64,000 nt of DNA from Kalaharituber pfeilii. Taxonomy: Eukaryota; Ascomycota; Pezizomycetes; Pezizales; Pezizaceae. Under the pieces are notes generated by a model, which was not told the DNA's origin, made no database searches, and saw only the letters and a program-made list of their open reading frames with translations. Of this stretch, positions 1-10,022 are shown piece after piece; the stretch's first letter is position 1; each line of letters begins with the position of its first letter. The position numbers and the translations under genes were made by a program. The DNA lies in contig WHUZ01000009.1 in NCBI GenBank assembly GCA_015179045.1, positions 1,426,001 through 1,490,000 on the forward strand, read 5' to 3'.

Positions 1-1877
1 CGTCGTATGTCCGGTCCATGCCAACTGCAGCACGCCTCCATTCAGTGTGCTGCTGTTTTCTCGTCTTCCTCGAGCGGATAAAGGCATTATAAGCTATCCT
101 GTCAGATGCGAGTCAAGGGGATAATAGCTAGCTGTAAATTGGCTTATCAGAGACTACTGTCTGAGAAGCGGCTTTCGCTGATAAGGGGCCCAAGAAACCA
201 GACCGGCCACGGAGCATCCATATCTGTACCTCATTAGGGATTGCTACTGTAGCAAGGTTCTGAGAATCTTTTGCGCCGTGATGATACAAATGACTTTACA
301 AAGTATTTTGGGCCTGTAATTGAATGGCAAACACTTTATATCCTACCTATATAGTTGATGAAATTGGTTTACGAGATTGTGTAACTAGAGAGCCATCACA
401 AGTATATAGGTAGAACTTAGAGATTTAACCTACGTTATAGACCACACCACTAGGGATGCTAGACCGAAGAAGTACGACATCAATTTGATGCTCATGCAAG
501 CGTGGTAAGACTAAACCGGGGAGGAGGAACAGGAGAAGGAGGAAGTGATTTCTCTCTGTTATCTTGATATATCTAGACAAGGTTGCAATTGCAATCCTGC
601 GCTACTTGTGGAGCTGTTGAGGGCAGCGGCTGGCATGCCACGGTTGCAAATTTGCCAATCCATTGGGCCGCTAAGGCTTAAAGTGTGGATACCAGGCCAA
701 TTACGCCTGCATGCGGTCATCCTGCATGTGAGTAATATATGCTTAGGCACATATGTATATTACCTCTATGCCCTTTGCAAGCAAGCTTGAAGCAAAGGCA
801 ACAGTTGTACTTCACATACTTCGCTTGTTAAGGTATTTAAGCTATTAGATACCCAATGCGTAACGAACTATCAGCGCTTGCAAAAGGATCACTTCTGTAC
901 CAGTACAAATTGCATGGCGACTTGGAGGCGGGGTATGCTTCCAAACCTGCAAATTACCATCAACTTTTCAAGCGGACTGAGACTTTGAATGCACCCAGCC
1001 CGTCCCTCTCTCCTCACTCTTCTCTTCCTCCTCTCTATTTTCAACTGTGATCAACTGTGCTATTCCAATTAGCTTGACTTTTTTTTTTGGGTTCAGCACT
1101 AGTACGCAGCCCTGCTTGTTGTGTGGCTTATTGCATTCTTTTCTATTGGTGCTGTTACTGTTGTTATCTCCACATGAGTTTTATGGCTTGAAGGCAAACC
1201 TGCACTAATCTTTGTTTTTCGCTTACTGAAGCTTCATTGTTATACCTTGTACATTTTGGACTCTTGTCGCCCTTCATTATTCATGTATATCAGTCAGAGT
1301 CTCTTGCGAGTCTTCATTCAATATGCGAAATTAGGTTGATACATAATTATCGATTTTTCTTCACTGCTGGATATGACGAGAGCTATATATGTCTAGCTAC
1401 TAGCTTGACATGTTTCTTCAATAAACTTTGTCTACACTGCTAGCACCATGTCTGAGTCTTGCTGTAAAAACTCTCCAAAGCTTTTCTTTCATGTTCGCTC
1501 TTTCTAGACCTTATGCTGAACCCTACTGTCCAATCTAGCGTGTGTGAGTCAGCATGTCAGGCAACTCCTATCTATAAAGGAACGAACCTTGAAATGTTCA
1601 TGTATATGTCCACAGGCATTGGAATCAGGACGCGTACCTCAGATATGGGTTCTGGTGCCGGGCACTCTGGTGGCCCCGGTGGACTAAGGTTCCGGCATCC
1701 GAATCCCACGCTGCCGATAAAGCCATTGCACAATGCCCCAGACGTCATTTCTGACATTACAATGTGCGGGTATGTCGGCGTCAGAACATTGTAGTTGTCG
1801 TTTACCTTCTTCTGTTCAAGGAGCTTTGTCCCCCTGCCATAGGCTGGCAGTCTGATAGTTTAGTCAATGTACATAGT
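1..1877. other. intergenic, no supported gene
   Basis: Only short open frames occur here and none has recognisable motifs or matching splice signals. The DNA is AT-rich with a few T runs (for example near 1080). I see no RNA gene. Confidence 0.6.
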
Positions 1878-1962
1878 AGTATTCACATTTACCCTGCCGC
1901 GCTGCAAGCGGGGTTACGTGATGTAAAAAAAAAAAAAAAAAAAAAAAAGTATTCACATTTAC
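1878..1962 (+). repeat. short retroposon insertion with poly(A) tail and target-site duplication
   Basis: A segment of about 55 bp (1893-1948) ends in an uninterrupted run of about 24 A. It is flanked on both sides by the same 14-15 bp word, AGTATTCACATTTAC, at 1878-1892 and 1948-1962. An A tail plus a direct target duplication of this length is the classical mark of target-primed reverse transcription by a LINE or SINE. The body before the tail (CCCTGCC...GCGGGGTTAC.TGAT) recurs near 3057, so it is probably the truncated 3' end of a family member. Confidence 0.75.
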
Positions 1963-3056
1963 GTACAATCAACACAAAGATCCAACCCCAATGTCGTCAT
2001 ATAGCAGCCAAGGGCGCCAAATCCCGTGGATCTACTCACTTGGACAGTTAAGAGGCAACGCCTTTGCACGATGTACCGACATGGGTGTCGCATAATCAGC
2101 TTGCAACGTGAGGGTGGGAGATAGTGGGAGTAAAAGAATACAGTGTTGAGCCCAAGTAGTACGAAGTGCAGCACCAGATTAAGGGGACAGCGCGAGTGCA
2201 TGGCTGAGTAGTTGACGACTGGAGTGGAACTGAGAGGTATATAAGTGCAGTCAATATGTGTGTATGGTTGTTTGTTTTAATATCTAGATCTGGCTTCCAT
2301 TTTTGGAGATAGCTACCGTTTTGGGCTGTAGTAGGTGAATTCTGCCGATGCCAAGAATTTATTGATTAGGCACTTACTGGTTACATAAGCTTAGCTCACA
2401 GAATCGCTTGGCGTGTCGGGCATGCCGTCCCAGCTTAAGTACTTACTCGTATATCTCATTTTTCTTCATTTTTTTTCCCCCAATATCATCACTCGTATAC
2501 CGTCCTGGAGGCTGACGAGATTAATCACATAAGAGATAAGAGGAGAGAAACGGAAAGAATAAATAGGCCAAATCAAAATGACAGCATCAATCCCTTCGCC
2601 GTCACCAACGTGAAGTCCAGAAGTCCACCATCTTTCTATCCATCACATCAGTTCTACCAGTAGACCCGGTTCATCCTCCTTTCCTACTGGTGGTGTTCTG
2701 ATCATATCCCGTCCCCCTGGCCACTTTCTCTTCTATTCCTCGCACCTGGACCAGATGTGTTTTGTTTTTTCCTCTACCGTTCCACACCACCGGCATTCTG
2801 GGCCGTCCGCCTTACCGATCCTAAACCTCCAGACCCTCAGGCCTTTCTCTCCCAGCATGCCTCCCAGTCTGCGGAGCGGTCGGTGACTTAGGCCCAGCCT
2901 GTTTCTCTCCTCTGTCCGTTGTCATTTCGCCAGCATCCTCATCCCTGCCTCTGTTACCATCTTCCCCTGGTTTGGGAGAAGGAATCCCAGCCGTGCTGTC
3001 CTGTCTGCCCACGCTATAGCGGAGTCTTCCCTCTCTAGGATAAGTTCTCGGTTTTG
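1963..3056. other. intergenic, no supported gene
   Basis: No open frame here has family motifs. Around 2600-3050 there is a pyrimidine-rich stretch that gives meaningless open frames on the opposite strand. Confidence 0.55.
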
Positions 3057-3106
3057 TTGCCCTGCCATAGGCTCGTAGCCTGTATGCGGGGTTACTTGAT
3101 CACAAA
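3057..3106 (+). repeat. second copy of the retroposon 3' end
   Basis: This stretch shares CCCTGCC, GCGGGGTTAC and TGAT followed by A with the tailed insertion at 1893-1948. It also shares CCCTGCCATAGGCT with the sequence just before that insertion (about 1831-1845). The A tail has decayed to a few A and I could not identify a target duplication, so it is an older or partial copy. Confidence 0.45.
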
Positions 3107-5129
3107 AATACCGAGACAGCCTTATATACCCCTTTCGAGGCCGCTATATGGGAATGAAACTTTACACCTTAAGCCCCTTCGCTAAGCTTCCGCTTCCTTC
3201 AGAATAAACTGCCGATAGCTACACCCACTGAGTTGCAGTTCATGCCCTCGCCTGTGCCCAGTGGCATTACGCATACTTAGATGTGCCCAAGTCTGAATAC
3301 ATACGCCTATGAGCGAAGAGCAACACCTTGACCTACACTACATATACTCTGAAGGTGCTGACGGCACACTGTGGGCCATAGTGTTTCGTTAATAGGCCAT
3401 TTGAATTACATGATTTGACTTTTACTCTTCAGCATCATGTGCAAACTAAGTAGCCTCGTAACCAGCAAACTAGACAGATTTTGATTATGGGATTAACCTC
3501 TTACGCTGCGGAATGGCCAGAGGATCGAGGCGGATATATACCCAGTTGAACCAAGCAAACGTTAAGCCGGCGGTAAGTGTTCATGTGAACCAAGCATTTG
3601 ATATGACCAAGGTAGCTAATAAAGGAATCATTGCAAGTTACAACAGCTTTACTCCCATAACCACCTTCATATTCGACGTTTATGATCAATCATCGATTAC
3701 GAACATAGCTAGAGACATTGCAGCTGTTCGCCATGGCAGGGCCAAGCTGCAGTGCTTGATGCTGGAGAACCTTTCCAGTAGAGCATACTTTGGCCATTTG
3801 TGGATGTTACTGTACTCATGTGCCAACGACCCAGCAGCCTGACCATACAGTTAGAATTTTATGGTAGGGAAATAAATCACACAAGCGGTACTGGACAGCA
3901 TGAGACAGAACAAAGGCACTGGCTGGACTGAGATATACAGAACTGCATCCACTCAATGCACCTGGGCCTTAACGTTCATTGGCTTGAAGTTATTGTCGAC
4001 TTAGCGTCTGAATTGAGGCCAGGAAGGGCATGACATGCAGTAAAACGCATTCAGCATACGTATACCATCTGTTCGTCAGTGAGCTGTAGTTAGGATCACG
4101 ACAACGGGCCCCAGTTGGACAACTTCTGGATTCACTAATTGGTAATACAAAGTTCAGGAGACTACCTACAGCGGTGGGGCTCGGCCTTGGGATGAATTAC
4201 TCTCATAGAATTGACGAGCATGTTGGCGGTATCACTGAGATGGTGTAGTTGCAAAGGCTGGACGTCACACGCTTATTAATGTATTTTCTGGACCAGCGAG
4301 TGCATCTAGTCAGGCTGTCATCAGCATCAATGTAAAAACGCCCTATGCGTCTGGAGCACGAGGTGCACAGGGCAAGAACTGGGGAACATGTCGCAACACT
4401 GTCATTGCATGCGCCATGTTGCATCCCAGCATAGATGGATCACCCTGAGAAATCCCGCCAAATGACGCGCTCCCTTGGCACCAGAGATGCAACTCTGCCA
4501 AGTCTGGAGATCGTGGCCTTGCAAGCAGTAGCAGTCCTCCATAACGCACAGGCAAGTGGCCTTTGCATCAGTAATTCAGCAAACAATAATGGACAACATC
4601 TGGTCGAACCATTGCTACTGGCTGCCTAGGGTTTGATCTACAATACGCCTTGCTTTCTGAGTTCACCGATAGTGCTAAACGACACCCTGAAGTGTCCAGT
4701 TGGACTAGTGACCGGGTCCGGCGATGCCCAGAAGAATCAGCATCCCTTCGAGTCTTCCCGAAGTATAATACTTGGTTCAACACTCCCTAAAATGCATATA
4801 ATTTAACTTGGGCGCCCCCTGAATGCTATCAGATATACTGTGTCCCCTTGGGAGATATCATGTCCCTTAAATATATGAGTAAGGCCCATTCTATCATAAC
4901 CACCACAGCAGAGCTTACTAATTACGACAGCTGATACATAAAATGGCTACATCACGTCGGAAGTCATATTGCGGGATAACTTTATTCATTCAATATATCA
5001 CTATCTCAAAAGTTGCTCCTCCAAACAAATCCTGGTATATACAATGAAATATCCAAAACCTTTCACTGAAAACAAAGAAAGGGTAAGTATATAGAAATTA
5101 AGGGGAAAAAATAAAAAATTAACCAAAAA
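3107..5129. other. intergenic, no supported gene
   Basis: No open frame has convincing coding character. The longest (about 110 codons near 3513) has no known motif and no conserved context. I see no RNA gene or repeat. Confidence 0.55.
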
Positions 5130-5147
5130 CCTTCCAGAGCGAGGATT

Positions 5148-5537
5148 GTAGGTCGCACATTTTTCGACTCTATAAATGAAGTCTTTTTCTGCTTAGTGTG
5201 TGCTATACTATACCACTGCCTTGGATGCTTGGAAGTCTGGGGTACGTGTACCACCGAGCAAAAATGAAGTCAAGTATCATACTGCCACACATAAGTTAGA
5301 ATCTGACAATATGCTCCAGATTCCCAAAAGCTCCTCATTGATAATATCAAGGTGGACTAAAGGGCTGTAGAGTTCCAGGAGCTCAATGAGGAACCACAAG
5401 TACTTCCTATGGATACCAGTGTAGTGTATGAGGCCGAGCTTAAAGTGGAGCTGCAAGTTTCTCTGGTTAAGAATCATAATCTACTCTCTGGAGGTCAAGG
5501 GATTTCTGATGTAATTCATCAGAGTATGGATCTTTGA
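5148..5537 (+). pseudogene. decayed coding 3' end, left-arm copy
   Basis: This is the left-arm counterpart of the frame at 7689-7250 on the minus strand. The final ~57 codons (about 5368-5537) are open and end in VIHQSMDL followed by TGA, only 8 bp before the LTR. The upstream part carries stop codons and frame breaks. Function is not recognised; the better-preserved right-arm copy is described separately. Confidence 0.45.
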
Positions 5538-5545
5538 CACATCAC

Positions 5546-6164
5546 TGTAACGATCCAACCCGAACTGCTCACCCAAGATCTCCCAGCTCCGGTCCTGTAC
5601 TGGCAACCAATATACTACATGCTAGTACTCGTACATGTGCAACTAACCCTGACCCCCTAGCAACTCGTTATACTCCTTCTGGCACTCCGATACATATTCC
5701 TGTACCTATGAGATCAATCGCTTATGCAACACGGCTACCAGCATTCTCGGTCATCGCTTAAGAAGCATTGAGAACCCCAGAATCTGCTAGAAGATTCCAG
5801 AACCTACCAGCAATAACAATCACACATAACAGTTGATATCACTAAGCTCATTTCTGAACATTTCTGACATTTCCACCTAATTGGAATTATTTTCTTTAGT
5901 CTTCTATGTGTTTCTCTTATTTGTTTGAAGGATTGGAATTAGGCCATGAGGGCTCTCTATAAAAGAGGCCCTCCCTCCCCACTCTCTATGACCCTCACGC
6001 AACAACTTGTATTCCCACCCACGTTGTAGTTAACATCTACCTTTTTATATCATATAGCGCTGACTGCCTTCGCCTGCCATGAACTCGCCTCGATACTCAC
6101 TGCCTACCCCATACCCGAGCCCCTGAACCCCGAATCCCGACCCCGACCCGTCCAGTTCATTACA
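5546..6164 (+). mobile_element. LTR of a Ty3/gypsy-like retroelement (forward)
   Basis: The unit begins TGTAACGATCC and ends ATTACA, so it has the TG...CA ends and short inverted termini (TGTAA/TTACA) typical of LTRs, at a length of about 619 bp. A TATAAAAG-like promoter box lies at about 5958-5965. A Gag-like frame with a zinc knuckle starts immediately downstream, which fits a 5' LTR. The same unit lies inverted at 6627-7241. Confidence 0.75.
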
Positions 6165-6173
6165 CTTTGTTGC

Positions 6174-6569
6174 GTGGACCGAGCCCTACATGCCTCTACC
6201 CCAGCCTCTACTACCAAACCCGCTACCCCTCATCCCTCACAGGCGCCCGGAGGGAGCGTGCTGATGGACCTTTCTGCAACCCAAACTCAGGTCCAAGTTA
6301 GCCGAAAGCGAGGACCTCTCTCCGACGAAGAAAAGAAAAGGCGACGGGAAAACAACCTATGTATGTACTGTGGGCAACCAGGACATTGGGCTACCAATTG
6401 TCTCCTCCGGGGTAAGGCTCAAGCAATCAGAACCGTAATGCCGAACCCACCACTCCTAGCCCTCCCGCCAACACCACCCTCCTCCCTGAGCCAAAAAATT
6501 AGTGCCCTCTTCAACACACGATGGCCGTCTGAAGAGTGCCAGGATGCTACCTGGTGCCATCTATTCTGA
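6174..6569 (+). pseudogene. Gag fragment with CCHC zinc knuckle
   Basis: A 131-codon open frame carries the pattern CMYCGQPGHWATNC (C-x2-C-x4-H-x4-C), the nucleic-acid binding zinc knuckle of retrotransposon Gag proteins. It follows a basic stretch (EEKKRRREN). It starts 10 bp after the LTR ends at 6164. Usual fungal Ty3 Gag is several hundred residues and is followed by protease, reverse transcriptase and integrase; here the frame stops after the knuckle region and the inverted LTR begins at 6627. This is therefore a remnant, with no pol at all. Internal deletion of an element that once had both LTRs is the simplest origin, although the LTR orientation is abnormal. Confidence 0.75.
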
Positions 6570-6626
6570 ACCTGTCTCCACCTCTGTTTCTGAATCGTTT
6601 CTGTCTTTTGGAGGAAGTACTGATGC

Positions 6627-7241
6627 AATGAACTGGACGGGTCGGGGTCGGGATTCGGGGTTCAGGGGCTCGGGTATGGGGTAGGCAGTGAGTATCGAGG
6701 CGAGTTCATGGCAGGCGAAGGCAGTCAGCGCTATATGATATAAAAAGGTAGATGTTAACTACAACGTGGGTGGGAATACAAGTTGTTGCGTGAGGGTCAT
6801 AGAGAGTGGGGAGGGAGGGCCTCTTTTATAGAGAGCCCTCATGGCCTAATTCCAATCCTTCGAACAAATAAGAGAAACACATAGAAGACTAAAGAAAATA
6901 ATTACCACTAGGTGGAAATGTCACGAATGTTCAGGAATGAGCTCAGCGATATCAACTGTCGTATGTGGTTGTTATTACTAGTAGGTTCTGGGATCTTCTA
7001 GCAGATTCTGGGGTTCTCAATGCTTCTTAAGCGATGATCGAGATGCTGGTGGCCGTATTGCATAAGTGATCGATCTCACAGGTACAGGAATATGTATCGG
7101 AGTGCCAGAAGGAGTATGACGAGTTACCGGGGGGTCAGAGTTAGCTGCACATGTACGAGTACTGGCATGTAGTACATTGGTTGCCAGTACAGGACTGGAG
7201 CTGGGAGGTCTTGGGTGAGCAGTTCAGGTTGGATCATTACA
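6627..7241 (-). mobile_element. LTR copy in inverted orientation
   Basis: Reverse complement of the LTR at 5546-6164. Read on the minus strand it begins TGTAATGATCC at 7241 and runs to ...GTCCAGTTCATT at 6627, lacking the last three bases (ACA). Many C-to-T changes relative to the left copy fall in CpG context (for example CGATCC in the left copy and TGATCC here). Confidence 0.75.
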
Positions 7242-7249
7242 ATGATGTG

Positions 7250-7689
7250 TCAAAGATCCATACTCTGATGAATTACGTCAGAAATTCCTTGACCTCCAGA
7301 CAGTAGATTATGATTCTTAACTAGTGAAACTTGTAGCTCCACTTTAAGCTCGGCCTCATACACTACACTGGTATCCATAGGAAGTACTTGTGGTTCCTCA
7401 TTGAGCTCCTGGAACTCTACAGCCCTTTAGTCCACCTTGATATTATCAATGAGGAGCTTTTGGGAATCTGGAGCATATTGTCAGATTCTAACTTATGTGT
7501 GGCAGTATGATACTTGACTTCATTCTTGCTCGGTGGTACACGTACCCCAGACTTCCAAGCATCCAGGCAGTGGTATAGTATAGCACACACTAAGCAGGAA
7601 AAGTCTTCATTTATAGAGTTGAAAAATGTGGGATCTACAATCTCTGACGTCCAAGGGCGGGCAAAATACTTTTGGTATGTGTCTTCCAC
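7250..7689 (-). pseudogene. decayed coding frame abutting the LTR (right-arm copy)
   Basis: A 90-codon minus-strand frame (7689-7417) contains SCLVCAILYHCLDAW, a helix-like segment that loosely recalls fungal DUF6532-type proteins; that is a weak memory-based resemblance. A one-base frame change near 7417-7425 leads into a second open stretch ending VIHQSMDL and TGA at 7250, 8 bp from the LTR. The same frame change is present in the left arm, so it predates the inverted duplication or reflects an unrecognised intron. It could be a third gene of the retroelement or the tail of a host gene into which the LTR inserted. Confidence 0.45.
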
Positions 7690-9200
7690 AATTTCTTCAG
7701 CGCGAAAGTGGCCTTGCTGAACTTACACTCTGACGCGGTTTGTCTTCCTTAAATCTTCAGCGAGATTTACTTACGTTCCTTATTTCCTCCACACAGATGA
7801 ATCGATTGCTAGACATCGGTATTTTCACCTTTTTATCAATGTGTTCCTTACTCAGTGTGTTGACATTGTACAGCGTCAATGATTATGCACAGGTTAGGTT
7901 TCATACATGCGATTCCACCTCCTCGACCTCGACACGCAGCAAGTATTGCTGCAGACTGCACTGAGCCTCTACCTGTGCATTAACTATCAACTGAACGACA
8001 TCGGCAGCTGACAATAAGGGACCCCCAAAAGAGTCTGGGCACGAGAACAGACCCTCAAAGGGCGTGAAGCGTCTTATTTCTTATTCTGCTCGAAACGTCA
8101 ACCTCCGTAACCTTTCGGGAATAGAAATCACACTGCGCGTCTTTTTTCCGCCGTAAGAGAACGGAACTAACGCATCAATTGTATTGCTTTCACCAGACTC
8201 CAGATCTTGATTTTCTATGCCAGAGTCTGCTAAGTGACCATCATCCTCCTGAATCGAAACTCGGGTCAGTTTTTGCTTAGCCAAGGGATGAGTGTCTACT
8301 AATCTCGCTCTCATCAGCTGCAAATGACACTCTGGCAATTTTTTTTACGCCGACCAATGCGACCACTGGTATTCTATCTCTTATTAGAACTTGAATATAT
8401 CCAAGCAACGCTTAATGATTGCGAAGATATGCGCCTTTCATTGCTAGAGGGGTGCAGTGAGGGTGGTGCGATGGTGGGGTCGGCAGCAGTGGAGGGGGGG
8501 AAGAGAGGTGTGGGGTTAGGAGGTTACCTAGGGGTGCGTCATATCAAGTTATACATCTCTTCTTAACCAAAGACTAATGGTCCTCTGCTCCGCGGAAGGG
8601 CTCCTGTTGATCTGTCGCTCAATGTCTATTATACTGATGTACCTGTCGATGCATGTATGCAATGTAAGTGCTTATACAAGTACGCTTGCAGCAAAACTTA
8701 GTGGGACCCCACAATTGCGTACGGCTCAGTTAAATGCCAGGAAAATAAAACCCAGGAGCTGTCGTGGTACATCTAGACCACAGACGGCCGTAACAACTTC
8801 TCTATCTGGGAAATTAGAAAAGGTCTTATGCTGAGATTGTGAATTCAAACTCTCTCCAAGAGCCCTCTGCAAACAAACAGGGAAAGGCCGCTATGATGTG
8901 ATGTTATGCCCCAAGACAAATCAGGGGTGTTAGATAAGATGTATATCCCTCATTAGTCAAGTGCGGGTGACATCCCCATTGAAGAGCATTGGTTGACTGT
9001 GCATAAGTACTTGATAGGTTGGCTGTTGTGCATCAGCATCGAAAACGACCGGTCTGCGGAACAAGACAAGCCTCGATCTTTAACTATCAATGGGCATGCA
9101 TGCAAGATGAGTAATATAATATTAATAGAATTTATGCACGATTAAAGATATAATCTGCAGCTGCACAATCAGCATCAGCCGTGTTGCCTCATCGAATAGA
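7656..9200. other. intergenic, no supported gene
   Basis: An 85-codon minus-strand frame at 8338-8081 (acidic, ending RLRRLTFRAE) has a fairly protein-like composition, but I found no motif or splice partner. I treat it as unproven. Nothing else is supported. Confidence 0.5.
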
Positions 9201-9202
9201 TA

Positions 9203-10022
9203 TGGTGGAGCCCACCTATAAGGGACCACTTACGACCGAAATTATAGACCTGAACTTGACACACTACTTCATCACCCAACCACACCTGATTAAAAAATAA
9301 ACTATGTACATATGTACTATTTCGCCTGCTCTACAACGCTTCATTGTCCAAATTTAAAAATATTAAGGCGTTGTTGAGTAGTAGAGGATTGAAATTTTTG
9401 ACTTTGTATGGAGCATCTCGGAAAAGTAACATGCCAAGATTGCCAAGTTTGCAGAATTTGTACTAGTATGTGAACAAAACTAACTATATACAGGAATGAT
9501 CTACCTAACTCTTCTATAGCTTTTATATACACGTTCAGTAAACTCTTTTGTACCATATGTACAACCATCCCTATATGCCTCCATAGTCTGTAAACTTCTA
9601 TAAAAACTCTTCACTTTCACTATATACAAATGGTCCGGAAATGCCCTCTTCTACCGCGTCTAGCTCGGGGGTATCCAGATCCATAGCTGCTCTTCTTTTC
9701 GCTCCCCTAGCAGCAATGGCAAGCAAAATAGCTTTTCTTTTCTTGTTGGGACGAGGTATCTTTAATGATTGCTTAGGTATGTCTATACCTATTACTATGA
9801 TAATAGTCCATTTCCCTACTTAAAAGAAGCTATAGGACAGGATATACACACCTTTGGGGACGTAACTCAAGTTATCCGATGGCAAATATCCATTTCAACG
9901 TCGAGATATGAGGTGCGAAATCCTCTGAGAGCGCAGGAAGGGGGCTATCATACCATGTAATTGCATATTAGTCAGCAACCCGGCGAATGTAACAGGTGGT
10001 CCCTTATAGGTGGGCTCCACCA
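9203..10022. mobile_element. 820 bp non-autonomous TIR transposon (Tc1/mariner-like)
   Basis: The ends are perfect inverted repeats of about 27 bp: TGGTGGAGCCCACCTATAAG(GGACCAC) at 9203-9229 and its complement at 9996-10022. Both ends are flanked by TA (9201-9202 and 10023-10024), the target duplication of Tc1/mariner/pogo elements. Inside, the minus strand of about 9600-9760 reads as a basic-then-acidic coding stretch (RPNKKRKAILLAIAARGAKR...) that may be a leftover of a transposase tail; no catalytic domain is visible. At 820 bp it is too short to encode a full transposase. Confidence 0.75.

Larger units (their letters stand above)
5130..7655. repeat. 2.5 kb palindrome: two ~1.02 kb inverted arms around a 465 bp loop
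   Basis: The segment 5141-6161 reappears as its reverse complement at 6627-7645, nearly colinear throughout, with a 465 bp unique loop (6162-6626). Each arm contains, from outside in, the 3' end of a decayed coding frame, then a complete LTR-like unit. The loop holds a retroviral-type Gag fragment. Differences between the arms are mostly C/T and G/A transitions, many at CpG, so the duplication is not recent or has been mutated by methylation decay or RIP. The structure could be an inverted duplication made during retroelement integration, or two elements inserted head to head. Confidence 0.85.
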
